The notes: a model not told the origin generated them from the letters alone. A DNA stretch of 8,724 bases from an uncultured Erysipelotrichaceae bacterium (GCA_934699415.1 CAKUWO010000041.1:1-8724), one strand, 5' to 3'; counted from the stretch's first letter, positions 1 to 5,510 are shown. Numbers and translations: made by a program.

Positions 1-25
1 GCAAGATAAGCACGTTGCCGGATAA
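1..25 (+). CDS. C-terminal end of an upstream gene (partial, tentative)
   Basis: The frame starting at base 2 reads QDKHVAG and stops at TAA (23-25), one base before a strong plus-strand terminator hairpin. A stop codon directly followed by a terminator is the usual end of a gene, so this is probably the tail of a protein whose body lies outside the window. Seven residues are too few to name it. The bases could equally be the 3' part of a non-coding RNA, since another frame also stays open through the hairpin. Confidence 0.25.
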
Positions 26-26
26 T

Positions 27-50
27 AGCTCCCTATTAGGGAGCTTTTTC
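27..50 (+). terminator. Intrinsic terminator of the upstream plus-strand gene
   Basis: A perfect 8-bp stem AGCTCCCT/AGGGAGCT (27-34 with 38-45) closes a 3-base loop and is followed by a T run (45-49). It ends transcription entering from the left, facing the minus-strand terminator at 70-103. Confidence 0.85.
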
Positions 51-69
51 TTTGGTTAAAAAGTAATTA

Positions 70-103
70 GATATAATAAAAGGGAAGCTTTTTAGCTTCC
101 CTT
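70..103 (-). terminator. Intrinsic terminator of the FMN-binding protein gene
   Basis: A perfect 10-bp stem AAGGGAAGCT/AGCTTCCCTT (80-89 with 94-103) has a 4-base loop. Read on the minus strand it is followed by TTTTATTATAT. It starts 4 bases beyond the TAA of the gene at 108-473. Confidence 0.85.
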
Positions 104-107
104 AATA

Positions 108-473
108 TTAGATAGTTTGTTTAATGATAGATGGTTTAAATACCAATGCACGATTGCACCATGAGCATTTATTATGCATTTCACTAAATAGTTCGCCTTC
201 TTTAACAAATTCTGCTTTTCCTTCTAATAAGAATCCAGAACCTTTACCATCATTAGAACTATTGCTTGCGATAACAATTTCCATTGATGGATTTTCTAAA
301 TAGTTAGCTTCAGTAACCTTATATCCACCACAAGGAATTAAAATAATATCTTCTTTAACAATGATTAAATTATTCCAGCTATTAGCAATATGAACTTTGC
401 CTGTTTTATCAGCAGTAGCTACTGATACGATACCATCATGATTAATACAATCTAAAAACTTTTCTGTAAACAT
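108..473 (-). CDS. FMN-binding split-barrel protein (pyridoxamine 5'-phosphate oxidase-like)
   Basis: A 121-residue soluble protein that by sequence resembles the small FMN-binding protein (FMN-bp, about 122 aa) known from Desulfovibrio vulgaris and the wider PNPOx-like flavin split-barrel family. Matching stretches include GIVSVAT (14-20), HIANSWNN (28-35), IPCGGYKVTEAN (46-57), GSGFLLEGKAEF (78-89) and a C-terminal RALVF..SIIKQT. These proteins bind FMN, usually as dimers; their role is probably redox or electron transfer, but the physiological substrate is not established. Full length for the family. The start is supported by a GGAGGA Shine-Dalgarno (479-484) 5 bases upstream. It has its own extended -10 and its own terminator, so it is probably monocistronic. 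Four cysteines (C9, C48, C103, C106) include a CSWC pair near the C-terminus. Fold assignment is confident; cellular function is not. Confidence 0.85.
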   Translation of the reverse strand: MFTEKFLDCINHDGIVSVATADKTGKVHIANSWNNLIIVKEDIILIPCGGYKVTEANYLENPSMEIVIASNSSNDGKGSGFLLEGKAEFVKEGELFSEMHNKCSWCNRALVFKPSIIKQTI

Positions 474-493
474 TACCGTCCTCCATTTCTTGA

Positions 494-502
494 ATTATAT
501 CA
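494..502 (-). promoter_or_regulatory. Extended -10 promoter for the FMN-binding protein gene
   Basis: On the minus strand TGATATAAT is an exact extended -10 (TG-n-TATAAT). No good -35 lies 16-18 bases upstream, where the yitT terminator sits instead. The predicted start is only a few bases before the GGAGGA Shine-Dalgarno, giving a very short leader. Confidence 0.5.
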
Positions 503-507
503 TCTTT

Positions 508-537
508 AAATAAAAAGTAGAAGATTAAGTCTACTTT
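508..537 (-). terminator. Intrinsic terminator of the YitT-family gene
   Basis: On the minus strand an 8-bp stem AAAGTAGA/TCTACTTT with an 8-base loop is followed by a T-rich run (TTTATTTAAA). The upstream arm contains the TAG stop codon (533-531), so the coding end and the terminator overlap. Confidence 0.75.
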
Positions 538-1388
538 ATGATTTTAGGGACATAACGCATCGTTGAAACATTATATACTGTTACAAATGCTGCAGGATCG
601 GTAGTGATAATATAATCCATTAATATCTGATATTCACGTTTGTCAACAATGGTAATTATTTCTTCGTGTGTTTTATTAGAATAAGCACCTTTAGGCTCAT
701 AGATAGAAGCTCCAGAATGAAGATTATTTATAATAAAGTCTTTAATTTCTTCACTATGGTTTAAAGATATGATACATACTCTTCTTTTAATGTTTTGACC
801 AAAGATAAAGTAATCGATGATAATACCATTTATAAAGGTTCCGAGAATCGAAAGAATAACCTTACGTGGTGGAAAGACAAAGATCGAAGATAAAGCTACA
901 ATCATGCCCGAAATTGATAAAGCTTTACCAATTTCAATATGAAGATATTTATTCATGATTTTAGCGACAATATCAAGCCCACCAGATGAAGCATTTAGAT
1001 TAAATAATAATGCCATACTGAATGATACAAATACGACATATGCACAAACATCGATAATATCACTTCCAGTCATAGAAACATAATCAGGAAATAAATGTTC
1101 AAATATTGCAATATAAATTGGGAAGAGAATAGAAGTATAAACGGTTTTACTGCCAAATTCTCTGCCACATGTTAAAAAGCCTAAGATTAGTAAAACAACA
1201 TTAAAGAATAAGGTAATAGATGATACTTTAAATGGCACAAGATGTTTTAAAACGATTGCTAATCCCGAGATACTACTGATTGATGTGTCACTTGGAATTA
1301 AGAAGAAATAAACCGAGAAAGCAGTAATAAGAATAGCGAAAGTAAGTGCAATATAATCTTTTACTTCTTTTAATAATTTAGGATTCAT
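531..1388 (-). CDS. YitT-family integral membrane protein with DUF2179 C-terminal domain
   Basis: A 285-residue polytopic membrane protein of the YitT family (DUF161 membrane part plus DUF2179 tail), at the family's usual length. Hydrophobic segments lie near residues 12-31, 55-74, 85-100, 111-130, 153-172 and 177-197. The conserved SSGGLDIVAKI motif (134-144) follows the fourth. The soluble tail from about 203 is DUF2179-like, with GASIYEPKGAYS (226-237), the EIITIVDKREY segment and DPAAFVTVYNV (264-274). Family function is unresolved; the tail resembles small-ligand-binding domains, and transport or sensing is often suggested but unproved. The start is supported by AGAGGA (1396-1401) 7 bases upstream. 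It lies 87 bases downstream of add with no clear terminator between, so read-through from add is possible in addition to its own TATAAT box. Confidence 0.93.
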   Translation of the reverse strand: MNPKLLKEVKDYIALTFAILITAFSVYFFLIPSDTSISSISGLAIVLKHLVPFKVSSITLFFNVVLLILGFLTCGREFGSKTVYTSILFPIYIAIFEHLFPDYVSMTGSDIIDVCAYVVFVSFSMALLFNLNASSGGLDIVAKIMNKYLHIEIGKALSISGMIVALSSIFVFPPRKVILSILGTFINGIIIDYFIFGQNIKRRVCIISLNHSEEIKDFIINNLHSGASIYEPKGAYSNKTHEEIITIVDKREYQILMDYIITTDPAAFVTVYNVSTMRYVPKIIK

Positions 1389-1415
1389 ATTGTTGTCCTC
1401 TTAAAATAAACACTT

Positions 1416-1426
1416 ATTATATAACA
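1416..1426 (-). promoter_or_regulatory. Probable -10 region of the YitT-family gene
   Basis: The minus strand carries TGTTATATAAT, a perfect TATAAT (1421-1416) with a TG element 3 bases upstream. No convincing -35 is present at 16-18 bp spacing. The box lies about 27 bases upstream of the start codon. Confidence 0.4.
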
Positions 1427-1475
1427 TAATTAGATATATTAAGTTATCCATTTTTAAGCTAATCTGTTGTATATC

Positions 1476-2495
1476 TTAAAAATGTTTTTCTTTTTCTAAT
1501 TTATTAACAATCTCTTCTCTCAATTTATCATCAATGAAAGCTGCTTTAGCTGCATTAATATTCATGTCGATAAGATCATTGTAAGTAAATCCCATATCAT
1601 TTAAACAATGATCATATTCATCATCAAGTGTCACACCAGCTAAAGTCATATTATCAGTATTAATAGTTACCTTTACACCCATATCAAATAATTTTTTAGC
1701 TGGATGAGTATTATAAGATTTTTGAGTAAGACATTGAATATTACTTGTAGGACAAATCTCTAAAGTAATACCTTTTTCTTTAGCTACTTCACATAAAGCT
1801 AAATCTTCATAAATATGATGGCCGTGGCCAATACGACTTACCCCAAAATCAATCGCATCTTTAACAGTTTCGCTTCCTTGGCTATCTCCAGCATGACAAG
1901 TCATATTTAAACCATATTCTTGAGCTTTTTTAAAATACATACCAAATTCATTTAAAGGAACAATACCTTCAGCTCCAGCCAAATCAATAGCAACAATGCC
2001 TTTATCTTTATATTTATTAGCTACAACAAGCGTTTCCCAGTTAGCTTCCTCATTAACACTTATAGGTCCTAAAGACATTAAACAAGCAATAATACCAATA
2101 TGCATTGAAGGATATTTCTTTAAAGCTTCATCTCTACCTTTTAATACTGCTCTAACAGCATCTTCTTGGCTCATATCTTTTTGAGTATGAAATTGTGGTG
2201 CAAATCTAATCTCAGCATAAGCTAAACCTTGTTGATATAAATCTTCAATCAATTCATAAGTAATGCGTGAAAGATTATCAAAGTCTTGCATAACTAGCTG
2301 TGGTGCATCAAACATGCGCAGATATTCATTTACACTGCCACAATTAGCTGAATATCGAATAAAAGCTATATATTCATCTAAACTATCTTTAGGCATTTTA
2401 ATGCCCTCTTTATTAGCTAATTCCCAAATAGTTTCAAAGCGAAAAGCACCGTCTAAATGTAGATGTAAATCAATTTTTGGAAAAGTATATTTCAT
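1476..2495 (-). CDS. add: Adenosine deaminase (metal-dependent amidohydrolase fold)
   Basis: A 339-residue cytoplasmic protein of the adenosine/AMP deaminase family, which deaminates (deoxy)adenosine to (deoxy)inosine in purine salvage. Visible landmarks are the metal-binding DLHLHLDGA (H11, H13), CHAGD (H201), RIGHGHHI with H224, and INTDN with the metal-ligand Asp at D281, plus EICPTSNIQC (246-255). Length is normal. Two active-site positions differ from the textbook enzyme. The Glu of HAGE, the proton donor in mouse and E. coli enzymes, is Asp (D204). The second Asp of TDD is Asn (N282); TDN is, as I recall, common in Gram-positive members. Activity on a related nucleoside cannot be excluded. 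The start is supported by AGAGGTGG (2499-2506) just upstream. It has its own extended -10, divergent from ssrA, and yitT follows 87 bases downstream. Confidence 0.92.
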   Translation of the reverse strand: MKYTFPKIDLHLHLDGAFRFETIWELANKEGIKMPKDSLDEYIAFIRYSANCGSVNEYLRMFDAPQLVMQDFDNLSRITYELIEDLYQQGLAYAEIRFAPQFHTQKDMSQEDAVRAVLKGRDEALKKYPSMHIGIIACLMSLGPISVNEEANWETLVVANKYKDKGIVAIDLAGAEGIVPLNEFGMYFKKAQEYGLNMTCHAGDSQGSETVKDAIDFGVSRIGHGHHIYEDLALCEVAKEKGITLEICPTSNIQCLTQKSYNTHPAKKLFDMGVKVTINTDNMTLAGVTLDDEYDHCLNDMGFTYNDLIDMNINAAKAAFIDDKLREEIVNKLEKEKHF

Positions 2496-2513
2496 AATCC
2501 ACCTCTTGTATCA

Positions 2514-2522
2514 ATTATAACA
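2514..2522 (-). promoter_or_regulatory. Extended -10 promoter for add
   Basis: The minus strand reads TGTTATAAT, a perfect extended -10. A TTGTCA lies only 14 bp upstream (2539-2534), too close for a standard -35, so the TG element probably compensates. The predicted transcript starts almost at the Shine-Dalgarno. It is back-to-back with the ssrA promoter and the two -35 regions overlap. Confidence 0.55.
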
Positions 2523-2532
2523 AGGAAGCTAT

Positions 2533-2560
2533 TTGACAAAGTGGATAAAAGAAATAAAAT
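2533..2560 (+). promoter_or_regulatory. ssrA (tmRNA) promoter
   Basis: A perfect -35 TTGACA (2533-2538), a 16-bp spacer and a -10 TAAAAT (2555-2560, 5 of 6 consensus bases) lie 11 bases before the mature tmRNA 5' end. This is a strong housekeeping-type promoter, as expected for an abundant stable RNA. The short 5' extension would be removed by RNase P. Confidence 0.75.
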
Positions 2561-2571
2561 TATTAATGCAT

Positions 2572-2926
2572 GGGGCTGTACTTGGTCTCGACAGGATTAT
2601 GCTGGATCTCTGCTGCAGTGGAGTGATGACCATATCATCAAATTAAAATTAAACGCTAACAATACTGAATTAGCATTTGCTTAAATTTTAGCCCATATTC
2701 GGCTCAAGCAAACTCTTATAAGCCACGCTCGTAACTTATAACCGTATACACGAGATAGGGGCAATGAGTTCGTCTTTCTCTCATCAACCGAAAACCGAAA
2801 AGACAAATTCGATTATTGGGATGCCCAGCCTTTATTAATCGTCTTATTTAAATTATGGGACAAACTGTAGATGCAGAGATGAGGGGCTTTTTCTGGACAG
2901 GGGTTCGACTCCCCTCAGCTCCACCA
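2572..2926 (+). ncRNA. ssrA: Transfer-messenger RNA (tmRNA)
   Basis: A complete 355-nt one-piece tmRNA, which with SmpB rescues stalled ribosomes and tags nascent proteins for proteolysis. The acceptor stem GGGGCTG (2572-2578) pairs with CAGCTCC (2916-2922), including the G3-U wobble that alanyl-tRNA synthetase recognises. It is followed by A and an encoded CCA. The 5' part has the hallmark TCGACAGG, and the 3' part has a perfect T-arm (stem AGGGG/CCCCT, loop TTCGACT, 2899-2915). The mRNA-like segment lies at 2655-2684. The RNA is flanked by a strong promoter and its own terminator, divergent from add. No smpB is in the window. Confidence 0.97.
2655..2684 (+). other. tmRNA tag-peptide reading frame
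   Basis: The frame GCT...GCT TAA encodes ANNTELAFA and then stops. With the alanine carried by the tmRNA, the tag would be A-ANNTELAFA. The resume codon GCT follows TTAAAC, a context like that of other Gram-positive tmRNAs. The hydrophobic -LAFA end differs from the common -ALAA degron and resembles the -FAFA/-LAFA ends described for mycoplasmas. Confidence 0.8.
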
Positions 2927-2937
2927 AATAAACAATT

Positions 2938-2965
2938 AAACGAACTCTTATTGAGTTCGTTTTCT
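2938..2965 (+). terminator. Intrinsic terminator of ssrA
   Basis: A perfect 10-bp stem AAACGAACTC/GAGTTCGTTT (2938-2947 with 2953-2962) with a 5-base loop is followed by T-C-T-T. It begins 12 bases beyond the tmRNA CCA end. Confidence 0.85.
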
Positions 2966-3065
2966 TACTATAAAACTAGATATATTATTCTTTAATATGT
3001 CGCGTTATTAAATATTACCTCGTTTTGTTTTTTGGATATTTAATTAATAATCTATCAAGAAATTC

Positions 3066-3096
3066 AGGACTTAAGAATTAGCTTAAGTCCTTTTTA
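3066..3096 (+). terminator. Orphan intrinsic terminator
   Basis: A perfect 10-bp stem AGGACTTAAG/CTTAAGTCCT (3066-3075 with 3082-3091) with a 6-base loop is followed by TTTTA. No gene lies between it and the ssrA terminator 100 bp upstream, so it either backs up ssrA or ends an unrecognised short transcript. Confidence 0.75.
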
Positions 3097-3217
3097 TGCA
3101 CTAGGTTATTATTTTATTGAAAGTATTAAAGGCGGTAAATATAATAAAAAGAAGAAAGAGTCTAATATGAATAGCTCTCTACATTTAGAAAAATATTTTG
3201 ATTATTGGATATTTATG

Positions 3218-3250
3218 AATCTCGACTTCTAAGCTGAATCGAGATTTTTA
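3218..3250 (+). terminator. Second orphan intrinsic terminator
   Basis: The outer stem AATCTCGA/TCGAGATT (3218-3225 with 3239-3246) continues, after a one-base bulge, into TTC/GAA with a 6-base loop, and is followed by a T run. It is the third plus-strand terminator within about 310 bp, again with no clear gene in front of it. Confidence 0.75.
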
Positions 3251-3442
3251 TAGTTTAATTATAATTTATAAACTAAATAATCTAATTTTAGTTAGCAATT
3301 TTTAATAAACAATAATATTAAGTTAAAAAATCACATAATAACCCAATGTTAGCACACAGTAGTTTTTTGCTGAGGCTATAAATCTTTTAGGGGGTGTTAC
3401 TAGAAGAATCAAATATCCCGCCAGTTACATTCCAATCTATAT

Positions 3443-3448
3443 AAGGAG
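3443..3448 (+). promoter_or_regulatory. Ribosome binding site of the beta-helix protein gene
   Basis: AAGGAG lies 9 bases before the ATG at 3458 and fixes this start codon, which directly precedes a clear signal peptide. Confidence 0.85.
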
Positions 3449-3457
3449 AAAATAATT

Positions 3458-4660
3458 ATGAAAAGGATTATTAGTATTTTTCTAACCACATTTTTACTAT
3501 TCGCTACAAGCCTTAGCGTAAGTGCTGATGTTAATCCAGAGGCTGCTATTGGCTCTATTAATTACGACACTTTACAAGAAGCAATAAATAATGCTCAAGA
3601 TGGCGATACAATTACTGTCTTAAGAGATATTGCAGTTGATTATAATACATTAATTACAATCGCTCCTGCTGCAGCTATTAATCTTACAATTGATTTAAAT
3701 CAAAAGAAGATTAGCTATCCTGAGGATGGAGAATGGGGAAATGCTGCTTTGACTATCTCTAAGCCTATCACACTCTGTATTAAGAACGGAAAAATTGATA
3801 CCTGCGAGGATCACGAAGCGATTGATATCGCCTGCGTTGAAGAAAAGGCTGTCGATCTAACGCTCTTTAGTGTAACAATTCAATCAGGACATGCTGCCCT
3901 TTATAGCGATGTTAGCGATGTAAAAGGTAAAAACAAAATTACACTAGAAAATGTCGATATTACTAGTGATGAATATGGCGTTCAAGTTAGCTATGCAGAT
4001 ATTACTTTTAAGAGTGGCTCAATTCATACGATTGGCGATGAAACATTTTCATTATCAAATTGTTCGTTAACTATTGAGAATGGAGAGTTTATCACAACTG
4101 AAGATTCTTGCATGGACTTATATTTGGACAACATACTTGTAATTAACGGAGGATATTTCGAATCCTTGGATGATGACGTCCTATATTTGGGTGATGACTC
4201 AACTGCAACCATCAACAAAGGAACTTTTAAAGCAATTACCTCAGCTATCAATTTTGGCGATGCTGGTGCAATAATAAATGGTGGATATTTTGAATCAAAG
4301 GAAGGCAATGCTTTAGAAGTTGGATACAATGATATTTTATTAAATGGTGGTATTTTTATCGGTGGTGATGGAAATAATGCTTTATTTAAATTATCGTACG
4401 TAGATGGAGAAATTATTATTGGCGAAAGACGCATTGCTGTTGATGAAGATGGCATCAAATTAGAAGATATCTATGATTCTTTCTATGTTGAAATCATAAA
4501 GCTCCCTGAGCCAGATAAAAAGCCAACCAAAGCTGGCGAAAAAGATTTAAATGAAGATGGCATTATTAGCTGTGAAGAAGAAATAGGTTCTAAAAGCTGG
4601 ATCTGGTCAGATAATAAAAAAGCTTGTGTTTACAAAGTAAGTAATACCAGCGTAAAATAG
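3458..4660 (+). CDS. Secreted right-handed beta-helix surface protein with Excalibur/EF-hand-like C-terminus
   Basis: A 400-residue exported protein. A signal peptide (basic MKR, hydrophobic core 4-19) is probably cleaved after VSA (A23). Residues 35-85 (YDTLQEAINNAQDGDTITVL...) are the typical opening of pectate-lyase-like beta-helix surface proteins. Six degenerate repeats of the INGGYF type follow (near 185, 207, 230, 253, 274 and 296) at 21-23 residue spacing, the size of one beta-helix rung. The tail has a Ca-binding-like loop D-x-N-x-D-G-x-I-x-C-E-E (363-374), then WIW, KKACVYKV and a terminal NTSVK. No catalytic motif is evident, so adhesion or a structural role is more likely than an enzyme. 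There is no LPXTG- or NPQTN-type motif and no C-terminal membrane segment. It lies 21 bp upstream of a class B sortase with no terminator between, suggesting one operon and a possible enzyme-substrate pairing (inference). Confidence 0.8.
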   Translation: MKRIISIFLTTFLLFATSLSVSADVNPEAAIGSINYDTLQEAINNAQDGDTITVLRDIAVDYNTLITIAPAAAINLTIDLNQKKISYPEDGEWGNAALTISKPITLCIKNGKIDTCEDHEAIDIACVEEKAVDLTLFSVTIQSGHAALYSDVSDVKGKNKITLENVDITSDEYGVQVSYADITFKSGSIHTIGDETFSLSNCSLTIENGEFITTEDSCMDLYLDNILVINGGYFESLDDDVLYLGDDSTATINKGTFKAITSAINFGDAGAIINGGYFESKEGNALEVGYNDILLNGGIFIGGDGNNALFKLSYVDGEIIIGERRIAVDEDGIKLEDIYDSFYVEIIKLPEPDKKPTKAGEKDLNEDGIISCEEEIGSKSWIWSDNKKACVYKVSNTSVK

Positions 4661-4681
4661 GCCGTATAACAGGTCTCTTTT

Positions 4682-5476
4682 ATGGAAAATAAGAAAATTA
4701 AATTAACTTTAATTGTTTTAATATCAATTCTATTATCTATAGCTATTTATATTTTAGTAGCTGATCCTTTAGCGTTATTTGTAATTAAAGATGATGAGCC
4801 TAAAGTTAGTGCAGCTACTACACCTCAAGTAATTGACGATGATGAAGCACTCATAACTAAACTATGGGATGAAAATAGTAAAATATCAGATGATTACATC
4901 GGAACTATTACATTTGAATCAGGCTTAATTAATCTTCCTTTTGTTCAAGGTGATAATAATGATACTTATTATCGTAAAGATTGGATAAGCAAGGAATATA
5001 GTGAAGAAGGCTCTGTTTATCTTGATTCTTCTAATAGTTTAGATGATCAAAATCTTATTCTAATAGGCCATTATGTCTATCCGACAATAGATCCTTCAGG
5101 AACTAGAATGTTTACACCTTTAGCTCAATTGATTGACGAAGAGAATTATGAGGAGAATAAGTATGTTAAACTTTATCTTCATAATGAATTGAGAAGATAT
5201 GAAATTGCTTATGTTTATTATTGTGAGTTGATTGAAGATGAATATAAGGGTGAAAAATTCTTTTATACCGATAATGGCTTTGAATTCTATTATCCAAATT
5301 ATACCGAAGAACAATTCAATACTTATTTAAGTACAATTAAAGAGAAATCATTCTATCAAACAGGTGTTGATTTAACATTTGCTGATAAATTATTAACACT
5401 TCAAACTTGTGTTTTAAATCATCCTGAATTGAGAGAGATTGTTATATTAAAAGAAATAAATAGAACACTATATTAA
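4682..5476 (+). CDS. srtB: Class B sortase
   Basis: A 264-residue membrane-anchored cysteine transpeptidase. Sortases cleave a sorting motif in exported proteins and attach them to peptidoglycan. An N-terminal basic stretch and one membrane helix (about 8-27) are followed by an extracellular domain. Class B features include LPFVQG (85-90), the catalytic His in LILIGHY (H130), MFTPLAQL (143-150), the catalytic Cys in LTLQTC (C243) and the Arg in ELREIVILKEI (R251). All three active-site residues are present and the length is normal. The only Shine-Dalgarno-like sequence is a weak AGG (4671-4673), so translation may depend partly on the upstream gene ending 21 bp before. The preceding secreted protein is the obvious candidate client, but the sequence does not show a recognised class B motif in it. 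Confidence 0.92.
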   Translation: MENKKIKLTLIVLISILLSIAIYILVADPLALFVIKDDEPKVSAATTPQVIDDDEALITKLWDENSKISDDYIGTITFESGLINLPFVQGDNNDTYYRKDWISKEYSEEGSVYLDSSNSLDDQNLILIGHYVYPTIDPSGTRMFTPLAQLIDEENYEENKYVKLYLHNELRRYEIAYVYYCELIEDEYKGEKFFYTDNGFEFYYPNYTEEQFNTYLSTIKEKSFYQTGVDLTFADKLLTLQTCVLNHPELREIVILKEINRTLY

Positions 5477-5479
5477 AAG

Positions 5480-5510
5480 AGGTGCTAGAATATCTAGCAC
5501 CTTATTTATT
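5480..5510. terminator. Shared bidirectional terminator between the sortase gene and the large surface-protein gene
   Basis: A perfect 10-bp stem AGGTGCTAGA/TCTAGCACCT (5480-5489 with 5493-5502) has a 3-base loop. T-rich sequence follows on the plus side (TATTTATTT) and on the minus side (TTTTAATA). It sits between two converging stop codons and can serve both operons. Confidence 0.85.

Larger units (their letters stand above)
2966..3442. other. Intergenic region with two extra terminators and the leader of the surface operon
   Basis: This 477-bp stretch has no gene I can defend. It holds two plus-strand intrinsic terminators (3066-3096 and 3218-3250) and an AT-rich inverted repeat TAGTTTA/TAAACTA (3251-3257 with 3269-3275). 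It also contains a 21-residue ATG frame (3167-3232, MNSSLHLEKYF...) with only a weak purine-rich upstream sequence; its stop falls inside the second terminator loop. From about 3340 the sequence is less AT-rich and probably forms the untranslated leader of the gene at 3458. A TATAAA at 3377-3382 is a possible -10 but has no acceptable -35. The region could be decayed coding sequence or could encode short RNAs ending at the two terminators. Confidence 0.5.

Noticed and set aside
1429..1478. Possible terminator for add from the complementary GATATA/TATATC ends in the add-yitT gap.
   Set aside because: The arms are only 6 bp, AT-only apart from one pair, enclose a long loop and are not followed by a T run.
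1650..1652. Asn at position 282 of the adenosine deaminase (TDN for TDD) as a sign of inactivation.
   Set aside because: From recalled sequences, TDN is usual in many Gram-positive and actinobacterial adenosine deaminases, so by itself it is not unusual; only the HAGD change was kept as a finding.
1996..2520. Plus-strand open frames lying opposite add.
   Set aside because: They are antisense to a well-conserved enzyme, have no Shine-Dalgarno and no recognisable protein features.
2902..2940. Integration site at the 3' end of ssrA, a common attachment site for mobile islands.
   Set aside because: No direct repeat of the tmRNA 3' end is seen elsewhere in the window, and there is no integrase or other mobile-element gene.
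3044..3232. A 62-codon open stretch on the plus strand reading through ...YALGYYFIESIKGGKYNKKKKES..., which looks like a protein C-terminus.
   Set aside because: It has no start codon before residue 42, and a perfect intrinsic terminator (3066-3096) lies inside it. An open run of this length is not surprising by chance across six frames of this interval. A decayed gene remains possible but is not supported.
4024..4458. A 144-codon minus-strand frame opposite the beta-helix gene.
   Set aside because: It is a compositional shadow: its Ser/Pro/Ile-rich translation mirrors the repeated Gly/Asp/Asn codons of the real gene, and the real gene has a signal peptide, domain repeats and a strong Shine-Dalgarno.
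4511..4657. LPXTG- or NPQTN-type sorting signal in the beta-helix protein.
   Set aside because: No such pentapeptide is found, and the C-terminus lacks the hydrophobic segment and basic tail. KLPEPDKKP is only superficially similar.
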